From assembly GCA_028284385.1 (NCBI GenBank), contig JANQRT010000059.1, positions 124,001 to 188,000 on the forward strand: DNA of 64,000 bases. Direction: 5' to 3'. Under the pieces are notes generated by a model, which saw nothing but the letters and a program-made list of their open reading frames with translations, was not told where the DNA came from and searched no databases. Origin of the DNA: Opitutaceae bacterium. Its GTDB lineage: Bacteria; Verrucomicrobiota; Verrucomicrobiia; Opitutales; Opitutaceae. Positions 46,517-55,747 of the stretch are shown one piece after another (position 1 is the first letter of the stretch; the number at the start of each line of letters is the position of its first letter). The position numbers and the translations under genes are program-made.

Positions 46517-46915
46517 TTAGCTAGCCAGTTTTTGCAGGTCTTCGACCTTTGCCGCGAAGTCGTCGAAAGTGAAAGGCTTTTTCAAGAAGGCGGAGCCGTC
46601 CTTGATTGTCTTTTCCAAAAAGGAGAGATCTTCGGTAAAGCCGGAAATGATAAGGATCTTGTCGCACTTTCCGGAAGAGCGAGCCGATTGCACGACCTCA
46701 GCTCCTCCCGCCTTTGGCATGACGAGGTCGGTGACGATGAGTTTCAGGTGGTCTTCCTTCTGATCCGCAATCAGATCGATCGCCTCTCGGCCATCGCTGG
46801 CCTCGAGAACCTGGTAGCCCATTCTGTCGAGATAAAGAGCGACGAGCTCTCGAATCATGGCGTCATCCTCGGCTATCAGCGCAGTGGATTTCGAGTTTTC
46901 GATTTGGTCGACCAT
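46517..46915 (-). CDS. Single-domain response regulator (CheY-like)
   Basis: A 132-residue receiver domain with no output domain. The acidic pocket is Glu16-Asp17-Asp18 (AEDDAM), the phospho-acceptor is Asp63 in VTDLVMPKAGG, and the switch residues are Ser91 (IISGF) and Lys113 (LKKPF). It resembles CheY-like or hybrid-kinase receivers. No histidine kinase lies nearby. It follows two NarL-type regulators on the same strand. Confidence 0.9.
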   Translation of the reverse strand: MVDQIENSKSTALIAEDDAMIRELVALYLDRMGYQVLEASDGREAIDLIADQKEDHLKLIVTDLVMPKAGGAEVVQSARSSGKCDKILIISGFTEDLSFLEKTIKDGSAFLKKPFTFDDFAAKVEDLQKLAS

Positions 46916-46940
46916 GCGGAATGGCGAGACTGTCTGGTCT

Positions 46941-47597
46941 CTAGTAGGCAGCGCTCTGCAGCTTCATCGCGAAACGAACCAGTTCATTTGGACTTCCAAG
47001 CTGTAACTTGGCTTTGATGCGAGAGCGATGCGACTCTATGGTCTTTACGCTGATTTGCAGCTCATTCGCGATTTCTTTATTGTTTTTTGACTGACCGATG
47101 TGCTGGACGATGAGCAGCTCTCTATCTGAAAGGCGATCGAATTTCTTTTCCTCATCCACGGTTGCGGCTCCGCTTAACCGGCTTAACATACGTTCTCTCA
47201 TACGTGAGCTGACGTGAAGATTTCCTTTAGAAACGTCCACTAAGGCGAGAATTACCTCATCCCTACCAGCGGTTTTCATAATGTAGCCTGTCGCTCCGGC
47301 TTTTAAGCAACGCTCCGCGAATAGAAGCTCGTCGTGATTGGTTATGACGAGTATGGATGCGTTAGAGAATCTGGACTTCATGTCCTTCAATGCCGCGATG
47401 CCTTTGGTTTTCGCTGTCGAGATATCTACAGCGATGATGTCGGGAGCGTCTTGCCGGAAAGCTTCTTCCAACGTCTTGACGTAGGATTTGATCTCAAACT
47501 CTGGATGCTCGGCAAGCATTCGTTGCAATCCGTAACTGCAGACCGGCTGGTCATCGACAATGAGAATGGTTTTGGTATTGGTATTCTTTCTATCCAC
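46941..47597 (-). CDS. NarL/FixJ-family response regulator
   Basis: A 218-residue regulator. The receiver domain (8-125) has the phospho-acceptor Asp58 in IIAVDIS and the switch lysine in GYIMKTAG. The LuxR-type HTH (about 150-212) has LSDRELLIVQHIGQSKNNKEIANEL and VKTIESHRSRIKAKL. The start is a GTG at 47597. It ends 25 bases before the CheY-like gene. The gap of 282 bases upstream shows no gene. Confidence 0.92.
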   Translation of the reverse strand: MDRKNTNTKTILIVDDQPVCSYGLQRMLAEHPEFEIKSYVKTLEEAFRQDAPDIIAVDISTAKTKGIAALKDMKSRFSNASILVITNHDELLFAERCLKAGATGYIMKTAGRDEVILALVDVSKGNLHVSSRMRERMLSRLSGAATVDEEKKFDRLSDRELLIVQHIGQSKNNKEIANELQISVKTIESHRSRIKAKLQLGSPNELVRFAMKLQSAAY

Positions 47598-47879
47598 GCC
47601 TTCGAGAATTCAGCGTAGATGGTAAGAAATTGACTAATTATTAACAATCGGGGCCTAGCTGCTGTTATAGCTGGGCAAGACTTGCAGATTAAAAGAGCCG
47701 ATTGATGAGGGGGTATCGGCAATTCGCTTGTTTAGTCACTACAAGCAAGTACCTAGGGGAGAAATCGATTCAAGGATCTACAGTTGGAGACTATCCTCTT
47801 GGCCAATCTTCAATCCTAATTGCAATCCCGTCTCCTCTAAAATCGATAAACGGTATCCAATCTCTTGGAAGAGAAGGAT

Positions 47880-48530
47880 TTACATTACCTGCTGGTCAAC
47901 CCACTGAACGGAGAACTGTACAAGCTCGGTGGCGTTTCGCAGGTTTAGTTTCTCCTTAACGTGAGCACGGTGCGATTCGATGGTCTTAACACTCAGATTA
48001 AGGCTGTCCGCGATTTCGCGCGTGGACAATCCACGTCCGATCAGTTGAACGACCTCTAGTTCTCGATCTGTAAGGCGATCGATTGGCGAGGTTGAAACGT
48101 TGTTTGGACCATTCACGATTTGATGAAGCACCTGGTCAGCAACAGAGGGGCTCACGAAAATTTCACCCTTCGTGATCCGATGGATGGCATCCACGATCTT
48201 GGTCGAAGGCTCTTTTTTCATGACGTAGGCCTTGGCTCCGGCTCTCAGGGCTCGCTGAGCGTAGATGGTCTCGTCATGCATTGAAAATACGAGAATCGGT
48301 ATATTTTCATATACCGCCTTTATGTTCTTTATCAGCTCAAGGCCGTTGTTTCCTTGCAGCGAAATATCCACGATGACGACATCCGGATTTGTTTCGCCTA
48401 CGCCCTTCATAGCTCCTGGCGAATTTTCCGCTTCGCCGCAGACTTCCATGTCCGCCTCTTTTTCGATAATTTGAGCCAAGCCTTGTCTTACCAGCGGGTG
48501 ATCATCGACTATGTAGATTCTTGTGGCCAT
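47880..48530 (-). CDS. NarL/FixJ-family response regulator
   Basis: A 216-residue regulator. The receiver (1-122) opens MATRIYIVDDHPLVRQGL, has the phospho-acceptor Asp55 (VVIVDISLQG) and Lys in YVMKKEP. The LuxR HTH (about 148-210) has LTDRELEVVQLIGRGLSTREIA and VKTIESHRAHVKEKL. It resembles the regulator at 46941-47597 closely enough to suggest a duplication. No cognate kinase is in the window. Confidence 0.93.
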   Translation of the reverse strand: MATRIYIVDDHPLVRQGLAQIIEKEADMEVCGEAENSPGAMKGVGETNPDVVIVDISLQGNNGLELIKNIKAVYENIPILVFSMHDETIYAQRALRAGAKAYVMKKEPSTKIVDAIHRITKGEIFVSPSVADQVLHQIVNGPNNVSTSPIDRLTDRELEVVQLIGRGLSTREIADSLNLSVKTIESHRAHVKEKLNLRNATELVQFSVQWVDQQVM

Positions 48531-48830
48531 TTTTGCGCAAATTCGTAGTGGAAAAGATGACGGTATTTAATGAAAGGTCTTACTTCAAGTAATAATAAAG
48601 CGAGGAAAAACGGCTAAGGGCGCAAGTTTCCCTTAAGAGCTATATTCGGTCGATGTTGCCCTCTCTTTAGTCGTATTAGGGTAATGACCTTCCAATTGAC
48701 CAAAACTTAGTAATCCGGCTGATCACCCGTCCATTGAGGAGGCTAGCCCTGACTCTTCTTAGATGAGCATTTTCCACTTTCCGGGATGCTCGGCCAAGTT
48801 GCTGGATCTAAAAGATCGAGAAATCAGCGG
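48531..48830. other. 300-base gap between a response-regulator gene and the subtilase-like gene
   Basis: No ORF of credible composition, RNA gene or strong hairpin is seen. It probably holds the promoter of the response regulator on the minus strand. Nothing else is evident. Confidence 0.5.
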
Positions 48831-50495
48831 CTAATTTGATGGCGATTTGTAGCCGACGCTGAAGCTTACCTCTTTGGATTTGTAAATCTCTCCGGTCTCG
48901 GTGATCGCCATAGCATAGGCCTTATAAGTTCCTGCGGTACTGGCCTCCCATTTCAAGAGAGCCTGTCCGTATTTCTCTGTGGCTACAATCATTCCATTGA
49001 GAAACAGAAAGGTCTCAATACCGTCATAGTCGCCTGGGTGAATTTGGCATTTTAGTGTCCTTGATTCGCCTAAATTGATGGAGCTGCCATCAGCTAGACC
49101 GCTTAAGCTCACGGCGAATGGACTTCCTGGTTCTATGATTTGGATTTGCCCTTTGAACGTATCTGTTTTGCTTATACCTGACGCTATTTGAATGGAAAGG
49201 TCGTTTACGCTGACGTTTGTTAAGTCCAGCCGCCAGGCCAGGCCATAATCCACTTCCTGGCTTCTCCCTTCCACTTCCAGGATATAGTAGCCGGAAGAAA
49301 GGTCGGTCTCGAAAACGTGTTCGACGTTATCAATCTCGCTTCTGCTTTCGTAAATCAGTTCTACTTCTTCGCCGTTCGTGTTGGATCGCCATAAGCTTAA
49401 ATCAAGATTCGCTAGATAGGACGACAATTGTCTCCAATTTTCACCTACAGGAATAATAACTCGATTCCATGAGAGAATAGCCGAAAGCTTTCCCTTCCTG
49501 CCTTTAGGGATCTCGATAAAGTAGATGGGATTGACTTCTCCGGTCCTCCCGAAATCCCATCCTGAATGGTTTGCCATTTCGTCATGGTTCTGGATTTGCT
49601 CTCCTCCCATCAGAATGTCGAAGCTGTGAAAGACATTAGCTTCTCCAACTCCGTAAACCGAGTCTAGCGGACGATTCGAGCTATGCTCCCATTTTGGTAG
49701 GCCATCCTTTTCCGCTCCTGCCAAGATAATCGCTTTCATGACTTCCGTGTTCAAGGCGTTATTGAGTTCAGCTTCTTCTTTCGCTTTGCTAATCAAAAGA
49801 CCTGCTATCGAGCTTACGATGGGGGTTGCGTAGCTCGTGTAAACTTCGTCTGCCACAATATCGGGCTTCTGCCGATCCTCTCCGTCGAGGATCGTTCCGC
49901 CGAGACTGTGGCTACCTGATGACGATCCAACTACAATCGCGTTGTGGCTATTTGCTAGCAACGATGGAAAGGTTGGATTGTTGTCGACTCCCGTTACCTG
50001 AAGAACGTTGTAAACGTCGATCATGTAGTCTACTCGTTGAAGTACCTGTTCTGGGTCCGAAATCGTATTCGCAATCCAACTATGATTCATGAGATCCATT
50101 CCGAGATCTTCCGGAGGATCTTCCCCATTCTCCACGACGAGATACAACCATGAACTTGCTTCGAAGACGAGGCTGTCAGAGATTCCTTCGAGAAGGCTAT
50201 CCTTGCCAAAGAATCGTTTTCCAACTTCAGTCGCATGACTGGAATTCCCCACGGAATTGAAAATCGCTTGAGTGATACGCGTTCCCGCTAGAAGTTCGTG
50301 CGATTCGTCGGGCGCCCATACCCCGTTTCGCATAGCTTCAGCCATGCCAATATTCAGATTGTCAATTTGCGGAAGAGAATTTCCGTACTTTTGAACAAGT
50401 TCATTGTATCCAATTTCCCATTTCGAACCAAAGCCATTGATCGAATTGAGAATACAAAGAAATATGAATAGAATGTGGGAGATTCCGAGACGCAT
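48831..50495 (-). CDS. Subtilase-like (S8) secreted protein with atypical active site
   Basis: A 554-residue protein with an N-terminal signal peptide (ISHILFIFLCILNSINGFG). His87 in SSHATEVG matches the S8 histidine motif and Ser221 in YTSYATPIVS matches GTS-x-ATP, with KPDIVADEV just before. At the first catalytic position the usual Asp is replaced by a Glu-containing NIGMAEAM (Glu53), and a VNH-type strand (MNHSWI) is present. The C-terminal 200 residues are strand-rich with Ig- or P-domain-like sequence. It is either an active protease with a variant triad or a degenerate homologue. It is monocistronic. Confidence 0.7.
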   Translation of the reverse strand: MRLGISHILFIFLCILNSINGFGSKWEIGYNELVQKYGNSLPQIDNLNIGMAEAMRNGVWAPDESHELLAGTRITQAIFNSVGNSSHATEVGKRFFGKDSLLEGISDSLVFEASSWLYLVVENGEDPPEDLGMDLMNHSWIANTISDPEQVLQRVDYMIDVYNVLQVTGVDNNPTFPSLLANSHNAIVVGSSSGSHSLGGTILDGEDRQKPDIVADEVYTSYATPIVSSIAGLLISKAKEEAELNNALNTEVMKAIILAGAEKDGLPKWEHSSNRPLDSVYGVGEANVFHSFDILMGGEQIQNHDEMANHSGWDFGRTGEVNPIYFIEIPKGRKGKLSAILSWNRVIIPVGENWRQLSSYLANLDLSLWRSNTNGEEVELIYESRSEIDNVEHVFETDLSSGYYILEVEGRSQEVDYGLAWRLDLTNVSVNDLSIQIASGISKTDTFKGQIQIIEPGSPFAVSLSGLADGSSINLGESRTLKCQIHPGDYDGIETFLFLNGMIVATEKYGQALLKWEASTAGTYKAYAMAITETGEIYKSKEVSFSVGYKSPSN

Positions 50496-50892
50496 TTAGA
50501 CTTGTTCCGTAAGGCGTGAACGCATTGCGCAAACGCTTCATTGAACACGGTTTACAAAGACCTGCTTTGAGTCTCTCCTCTAGAAGTGGCGTTCTTTTAG
50601 ACTTCATTCTCTATGCTTCGAATCCGCATATCCGTAAGCCTACTTGCGCTCGGCGCCCAATACGTTACTCAGGCGATGAGCGTAGGCGCTCGTTCAGTTG
50701 GTATGAGTCCGCCTGACCAACTAGGTTTCTAAGGCGGTTGCTTGCTCGATATTGAGATGCGATGAAAGACTCTGCTAATAAATTGCTAATTAAATGCCCA
50801 CAATATTATTGGGCAGGATCTTGTATGTTAGAGGCAACTACCTAGCCAAAAGGAGCGGAAAAAGCCTATCGCTTTTATATCCTTAACAAGGC
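50496..50892. other. 397-base gap with no gene seen
   Basis: No credible coding ORF or RNA gene. A short hairpin with stem TGCCCA/TGGGCA (50795-50815) lies in an AT-rich part near the right end. The rest is unremarkable. Confidence 0.5.
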
Positions 50893-51585
50893 CTAGCTTA
50901 AAACGAGCGAGCTGAGGACTCCGATGACTCCTCCAAAGACTCCTCCCCATACGACGAGCCAACCAAGATGCTCTCGAATCATTCGTTCGATAATGAGCTT
51001 TACCTCTTGAGGATTAAGTTGATCAAGTTTGCCCTGGACCAGCTTTTCCACGGTTGGCTTAAACGATTCGAAGCTCATCTCCCCTTTGGTCAGATCGAGA
51101 TTTTCGATCACCTCATCGATCTTTTTTTCAAATTCCACTTTGAAGGGGCTTCTCAATGGTTCGAGCGCCTTCAATCCACCCACGAAGGAAAGCATGCTTC
51201 CGAATTTAGAAGCCTCGATTGCGCCTAGAAAACCGTTAAAGACCGAATCGAGATCGATCATCTCATGTATTGACTCGGGGGTTACTCCTTCATGCAGAGC
51301 GGCGTCGGTGAACATCTTGAAGTTTTCTTCCGTAAAGAAATTCTCCATCACCAGAGTTTGAATGCCATTCTTGAACTCCTCAAATCGGTCGACGATCACC
51401 CCCGAGCCGTATAGGCCTGGGATTTTCTCAAACAGCATCTGAACTGCAATCCAGTTGGTAAGAGCTCCTGAGAGAGCGAACAGTCCAGCGTGAAGCACAT
51501 ATCCCTTCAGCTGATTTTCCGGCGTGAAGAGCCCCGCGAGGCAGACTCCAGCGGCAACTAGATTAGTGATTAGGCTTTTGTTCAT
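50893..51585 (-). CDS. DUF445 family membrane protein
   Basis: A 230-residue protein. The N-terminal part has two hydrophobic segments and the DUF445 signature GALTNWIAVQMLF. The middle is helical and charged, and the C-terminus ends in another membrane segment (WLVVWGGVFGGVIGVLSSLV). Members are inner-membrane proteins of unknown function. It lies 89 bases downstream of an exonuclease gene on the same strand. Confidence 0.85.
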   Translation of the reverse strand: MNKSLITNLVAAGVCLAGLFTPENQLKGYVLHAGLFALSGALTNWIAVQMLFEKIPGLYGSGVIVDRFEEFKNGIQTLVMENFFTEENFKMFTDAALHEGVTPESIHEMIDLDSVFNGFLGAIEASKFGSMLSFVGGLKALEPLRSPFKVEFEKKIDEVIENLDLTKGEMSFESFKPTVEKLVQGKLDQLNPQEVKLIIERMIREHLGWLVVWGGVFGGVIGVLSSLVLS

Positions 51586-51674
51586 CTACGCGAAACGGAA
51601 CAAAAACCGCTATGCCTTTTGCTGGTCAACTCGCAATTTCGAGCTAGACCGCTGTCGAGTGGGCTTCGCTTGAA

Positions 51675-52328
51675 CTAGTTTAGTCCTGGGTTGGTCGAGA
51701 ATGCTGGCAGCCGACCCGTATGGATCGGAACGTTGCTAGCAATGCCCTCCAATCGCGGATCAGTCTGTATCCGATGGAAAATACGCGTGAGCAAAGCGGC
51801 GTCTCCGTCCGCTCTATGGCGCTTGAGGGTGTTTAAGCCTGTACCTAGTCGTTCTGCGATTTCATCCAATCCGTGATGGAGTCTAGAGAAGTCAGACCAC
51901 ATCAAAGTGAAGATGTCCATTGTGTCTATGAATCTGAACTCGTCTGCTTCCTGCTGTTTTGGCGTCACATGCTTCTTTATAAATTTAAAATCAAAGCGAT
52001 AGATGTCGTGACCGAAAAGCACAGCTCCATTCGCGAATCGGCAAAACGCTTGTAGGGCTTCCAAAGGCGATGGCGCGTCCTTCACATCTTCGTCAGTGAT
52101 ACCGGTTAGCTTGCGAACTCGATTGGGTATGGGCTTTCCTGGGTTAACGAAAGTGTCAAATGTATCCACGATTTCCATATTCCATCCACCAATGCGAATA
52201 GCCGCGATTTGCGTTATCTCATCCTCCGAGGCTCTTAAGCCAGTCGTTTCCAAATCGAATATAACCATAGGCTCAACACCCATCAGAGGATGGATGGAGC
52301 TTTTTCTGAACGAGGGGTAGCGTTTCAT
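51675..52328 (-). CDS. DnaQ-like 3'-5' exonuclease
   Basis: A 217-residue DEDD exonuclease. ExoI is IFDLETTG, ExoII is GHDIYRFDFKFI and ExoIII is HRADGDAALLTRIF (DEDDh type). It resembles the DNA polymerase III epsilon subunit or a stand-alone RNase T-like enzyme. The longest start adds 20 residues with no motif; MVIFDLETTG at about 52268 may be the true start. The N-terminal extension is not typical. Confidence 0.82.
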   Translation of the reverse strand: MKRYPSFRKSSIHPLMGVEPMVIFDLETTGLRASEDEITQIAAIRIGGWNMEIVDTFDTFVNPGKPIPNRVRKLTGITDEDVKDAPSPLEALQAFCRFANGAVLFGHDIYRFDFKFIKKHVTPKQQEADEFRFIDTMDIFTLMWSDFSRLHHGLDEIAERLGTGLNTLKRHRADGDAALLTRIFHRIQTDPRLEGIASNVPIHTGRLPAFSTNPGLN

Positions 52329-52415
52329 GTCGGTTAAAGGTTTCCATCGGTGAGAATGCGGAATCCTTTACCTGGATGCTATTAGCTGAAAGATTTTCCA
52401 GCTGTCGTTTCCCTC

Positions 52416-53192
52416 TCACTCAAGTGGAAGCCAGTCGAGAACGCGTCGAATTTGCTGATCCCATAGTCCCCAATCGTGCTCGCCTGGGCCTTCTTCGTAG
52501 TCGATCTCCACACCCAGCCTCTTCGCTTCCTTCAAGAAGCTGAGGTTGCTTTCGTAAAGAAAGTCATCCGTCCCACACCACTGATAAAGCCTGGGTTTCG
52601 GATCTGAATGCTCGGCGAATGACTTGAGTCCTGAGAGCAGATCATTCTCGCTTCCTTGAAAATCCTCGCTGTCCCCGAAAATCATCTGCCAATCGGGCAG
52701 TCGTTCTTCCTTTAACTGGGATGCCTCTGATAAATCGAGAGCCCCCGATAAACTAGCTGCGGCGGCGTAGCGGTCCGGTAAAGCTAAGGCCAACTTGAAA
52801 GCTCCATATCCACCCATCGAGAGCCCGGCGACGAACGTTGAAGCAGGATCCTCGCTGATCGGCAGCAGAGCTTTTGCGATTATGGGCAACTCCTCGGAAA
52901 TGAAATTCCAATATCTCAAGCCGTAGGCCATGTTTGCGTAGAAGCTTCGGTTCACGGCTGGCATGACTACCGCTATTTCTTTTTCAGTGGCATAGCGTTC
53001 GATTGAGGTCATTCGAGTCCAGGTGGAATGATTGTCCGACAAGCCGTGCAGCAAATAGAGAACGGGAAACCCTTTTTCCGCTCGATCTTTGAAAGCGTCC
53101 GCCCCGTCTCCTTTTATCTGAGGCGCTATCGCGTTCATTGAACAGGTCAGGCCCAGTTCGTCGGAAAAGAATTCGCATTGGATGAATGCCAT
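52416..53192 (-). CDS. Alpha/beta-hydrolase, esterase D / S-formylglutathione hydrolase-like
   Basis: A 258-residue serine esterase of the esterase D group. The nucleophile is in GLSMGGYGAF, the Asp in CGTDDFLYE and the His in GEHDWGLWD. VLYLLHGLSDNHSTW forms the oxyanion loop. The start is set at ATG 53192 (MAFIQCEFFSDELGL), which aligns with relatives; a TTG at 53228 would add 12 residues. It lies 87 bases upstream of the exonuclease gene. It may act on acylated sugars or formylated thiols; substrate unknown. Confidence 0.88.
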   Translation of the reverse strand: MAFIQCEFFSDELGLTCSMNAIAPQIKGDGADAFKDRAEKGFPVLYLLHGLSDNHSTWTRMTSIERYATEKEIAVVMPAVNRSFYANMAYGLRYWNFISEELPIIAKALLPISEDPASTFVAGLSMGGYGAFKLALALPDRYAAAASLSGALDLSEASQLKEERLPDWQMIFGDSEDFQGSENDLLSGLKSFAEHSDPKPRLYQWCGTDDFLYESNLSFLKEAKRLGVEIDYEEGPGEHDWGLWDQQIRRVLDWLPLE

Positions 53193-53228
53193 GGCGAATA
53201 ACAAAAGTGAAATTGCATTGGGAATCAA

Positions 53229-53804
53229 CTACGCAGCTAACATTCGAACACGCCTATTCCATGATCTCCGTTGAAACCCATAGGCCTCATCGGCAAAGGT
53301 ATCGATAGCGTATCAAGACTTAGTATGGCCTGCCCAAGTAGATTAGGCGCTTCGGCCCAGATTTCCGATTTAATAAGTAGGTTCCTTTCTCAAAACGAAC
53401 GTCATGCTCTATTCAATCCGTCTTAGAGAGATGCTATACTAGCAGCTTCTCGAAATACTAATAATACTGAATATGAGCTCAGAGGGAAGAGTGGGACCAG
53501 CTTTACAGCCATCGCCGAGGCGGATCAACCTGTCCGCCATTGCGAAAGCTAAAGCTGCCGCTGCCGATAAACCGGATCCGATGGTCAAAGGGAAGGGTGT
53601 TATGCTGGCAACACAGCCAATACAGCCAAGTGAGATCATGCCGGGGATGGGTAGCGGACCGGGTCGTATTCTAATCGCACGAGCGTAGTTGAATAATACA
53701 TACTCTATAACCATCGCAAAAAATGAAATCATCGATTTCCACATAAATCCGCAACCTCCGTTTTGAATGAAACCTAAAACTACAGAACATAAATAACATC
53801 TGCC
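53229..53804. other. 576-base gap with ambiguous overlapping small ORFs
   Basis: Two overlapping candidates occupy 53439-53744 in opposite directions. The plus ORF (53473-53688, 71 residues, Ala/Pro-rich, starting MSSEGRVGP) has no ribosome site. The minus ORF (53439-53744, 101 residues, hydrophobic, starting MWKSMISFFAM) has a GGAGG ten bases before its ATG. Neither is recognisable. The minus one is slightly favoured by its ribosome site. The rest of the gap shows nothing. Confidence 0.3.
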
Positions 53805-54659
53805 ATGGAAGTCATCGAATTCGAAAAAATGAGTTCGGATGACATCTATGAATTACTGGAAGAGATCCCCGCTCCGTCAGCGCTCCTCAGTGAACTACAA
53901 AGCTTGCTAGGGCAAAACGAAGTGTCTCCCGACAAAGTCGAGAGTTTGGTACAGCAAGATCCCGTAATTGCCGCAGATGTGATCCGATATTCCAATTCCG
54001 CGTCATTCGGTTGTCGCGAGAAAGCGGCGTCGCTCAACGATGCCATTGCCATTATTGGCTACGCGAAACTGAATCGATTCGTTAGCGCCAAGGCTTTCAA
54101 GAGATTGGCTACCATGCCTCTCGACATGTATGGACTTTCTGCTGACGAATTCTACGTCAAGTCGGTCGCCGCGGCCATCGCTATGGATGAAATCTCGGCC
54201 GATGAGACTGATATTGGAGGCATCAATTATACTATTGGGCTAATGCATGGAATGGGCGAGGCCCTCATTAACCAGTATCTCGTCAACGCCAATCATTCGA
54301 GCGATTCCCTCAACTTCGCGGAAACCCCGTTTAGAAGGCTTTCCATGCTGGAAAAAAGCGTCATTGGTATGGACCAGGCTCAAGTCGCGGCCATCGCCTT
54401 GCGAAAATGGAACTTTGCGGAACGCGTCGTCCAGCCCATCGAGTGTCAGTTCGAACCCATGAAATGTCGAGAAAACATGGAAAAAGCCAATGCTCTTAAC
54501 GCTTCGCGCTACGTTGCTCGCACGCTTTTGGACGAGCACCGCGGGATTCTTTCTCCAAGCAAGGCGATGTACCAATTATCGTTTCAGAATAAGACGCTTA
54601 TCGCTGTCTATGAAACGGTCAAAGAGGAGATCGCTCGTTACAACGAAATCGCGGTTTAG
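53805..54659 (+). CDS. HDOD-domain protein
   Basis: A 284-residue protein built around an HDOD domain (about 20-220): LLEEIPAPSALLSELQSLL, VIAADVIRYSNSASFG and LNDAIAIIGYAKLNRFV are the family pattern. HDOD proteins lack full HD catalytic residues and act as signalling scaffolds, often linked to c-di-GMP or chemotaxis-like control. There is no GGDEF or EAL domain here. It is followed by a strong terminator, so it is monocistronic. Confidence 0.87.
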   Translation: MEVIEFEKMSSDDIYELLEEIPAPSALLSELQSLLGQNEVSPDKVESLVQQDPVIAADVIRYSNSASFGCREKAASLNDAIAIIGYAKLNRFVSAKAFKRLATMPLDMYGLSADEFYVKSVAAAIAMDEISADETDIGGINYTIGLMHGMGEALINQYLVNANHSSDSLNFAETPFRRLSMLEKSVIGMDQAQVAAIALRKWNFAERVVQPIECQFEPMKCRENMEKANALNASRYVARTLLDEHRGILSPSKAMYQLSFQNKTLIAVYETVKEEIARYNEIAV

Positions 54660-54697
54660 AATATACTTTCATCTGTAAAGGCACATTCGGACAGAGG

Positions 54698-54718
54698 AAG
54701 GGGCTCTCAGAGCCCCTT
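54698..54718 (+). terminator. Strong terminator after the HDOD gene
   Basis: A perfect 9-bp stem (AAGGGGCTC / GAGCCCCTT) with a 3-base loop, followed by TCTTTTTTGC. Confidence 0.92.
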
Positions 54719-54753
54719 TCTTTTTTGCAAAGAAGGGTTCGATTCTTCCAGCT

Positions 54754-55560
54754 TCAGATTCGCTCTTCAATAACTGGATTCGTCAATTTCCCGATCTTTT
54801 CGATTTCGATATCAACAGTGTCTCCAGAGTTCAGATACTGAGGGGGACTCATGCCCCCGCCTACCCCGGGAGGGGTTCCTGTTAGAATGACCGTTCCTGG
54901 TAGCAAGGTCTTGCTGCCGCTCAGAAACTCGATAAGCGTGGCTACGGAAAAAATCATATCGCTAGTCGAGCTCGATTGCCTGACCTCTCCGTTTATGCGG
55001 GTTTCGATTTTGAGGGCATTAGGATTTTCGATTTCATCAGCGGTTACAATCCATGGGCCCAAAGGGGCGAACGTATCGAAGCTCTTTCCCTGGCAATACT
55101 GCTTGTTTCCCCATTCCCATTGCCAGTCACGAGCGCTCACATCATTGGCAGCCGTGTATCCAAAAACATATTCCAAAGCGTCCGCTGCCGAAACATTCTT
55201 AGCCGCTTTTCCCATGACGACTGCCAGCTCTCCCTCGTAGTCGACTTTCGCCGATTCCAGAAATCGCGGCAGTTCGATGGGCCTTCCGGGATCTTGGAGA
55301 GTGTTGGGAGACTTAATGAACAGCATCGGGCGTTCAGGGGGTTCCTTGCCCGTCTCGGCTGCATGCTCCTTGTAGTTCAGGCCGATGCAGAGCAGGCACG
55401 TCGGCTCGATTGGGGCGAGTAAATCAGCGTATTCGATTTGTCGATTGGATCGTACGAATCCTTTTTCCACGCTTCCCTCCAAAATGGTTCCCTCTCTCTC
55501 GGAGATAGGTTCTATGTATTCAATTTTCCCTGAAGGGTCCTGAACGCGTGCGATTTTCAT
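54754..55560 (-). CDS. Fumarylacetoacetate hydrolase-family protein
   Basis: A 268-residue FAH-fold enzyme. The metal-binding acidic residues lie in DYEGELAVVMGK, and FGYTAANDVSARDWQ, GKSFDTFAPLGPWIV and LTGTPPGVGGGM are family signatures. Members hydrolyse or isomerise acylpyruvates and homoprotocatechuate intermediates, or decarboxylate oxaloacetate. The N-terminal 65 residues form the lid domain. Substrate cannot be set from sequence; the neighbours (purL, HDOD) do not help. Confidence 0.9.
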   Translation of the reverse strand: MKIARVQDPSGKIEYIEPISEREGTILEGSVEKGFVRSNRQIEYADLLAPIEPTCLLCIGLNYKEHAAETGKEPPERPMLFIKSPNTLQDPGRPIELPRFLESAKVDYEGELAVVMGKAAKNVSAADALEYVFGYTAANDVSARDWQWEWGNKQYCQGKSFDTFAPLGPWIVTADEIENPNALKIETRINGEVRQSSSTSDMIFSVATLIEFLSGSKTLLPGTVILTGTPPGVGGGMSPPQYLNSGDTVDIEIEKIGKLTNPVIEERI

Positions 55561-55747
55561 TTATTTTGGTCAGGTTTCTCGTTGCTTTAATCTACTTAGG
55601 CAAAGGAAAAATTTCGATAGACGCGGCGCGTTCAGATCTGAAACCAGAAGAAATGACGGTGATCGGTTTCGCTGCTTCAATCAAAGGTTTCATTCCTCGA
55701 TTCCGCGCTTGCCGGAGCAGAGGTAAGCTTTCAAGTTTCCTGGCGAT

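Noticed and set aside
50660-50745. tRNA-like stretch (GTTCAGTTGGTATGAG followed by CGCCTGAC)
   Set aside because: Resembles a D-arm and anticodon region, but no acceptor stem, T arm or CCA can be aligned; at best a chance or decayed resemblance.
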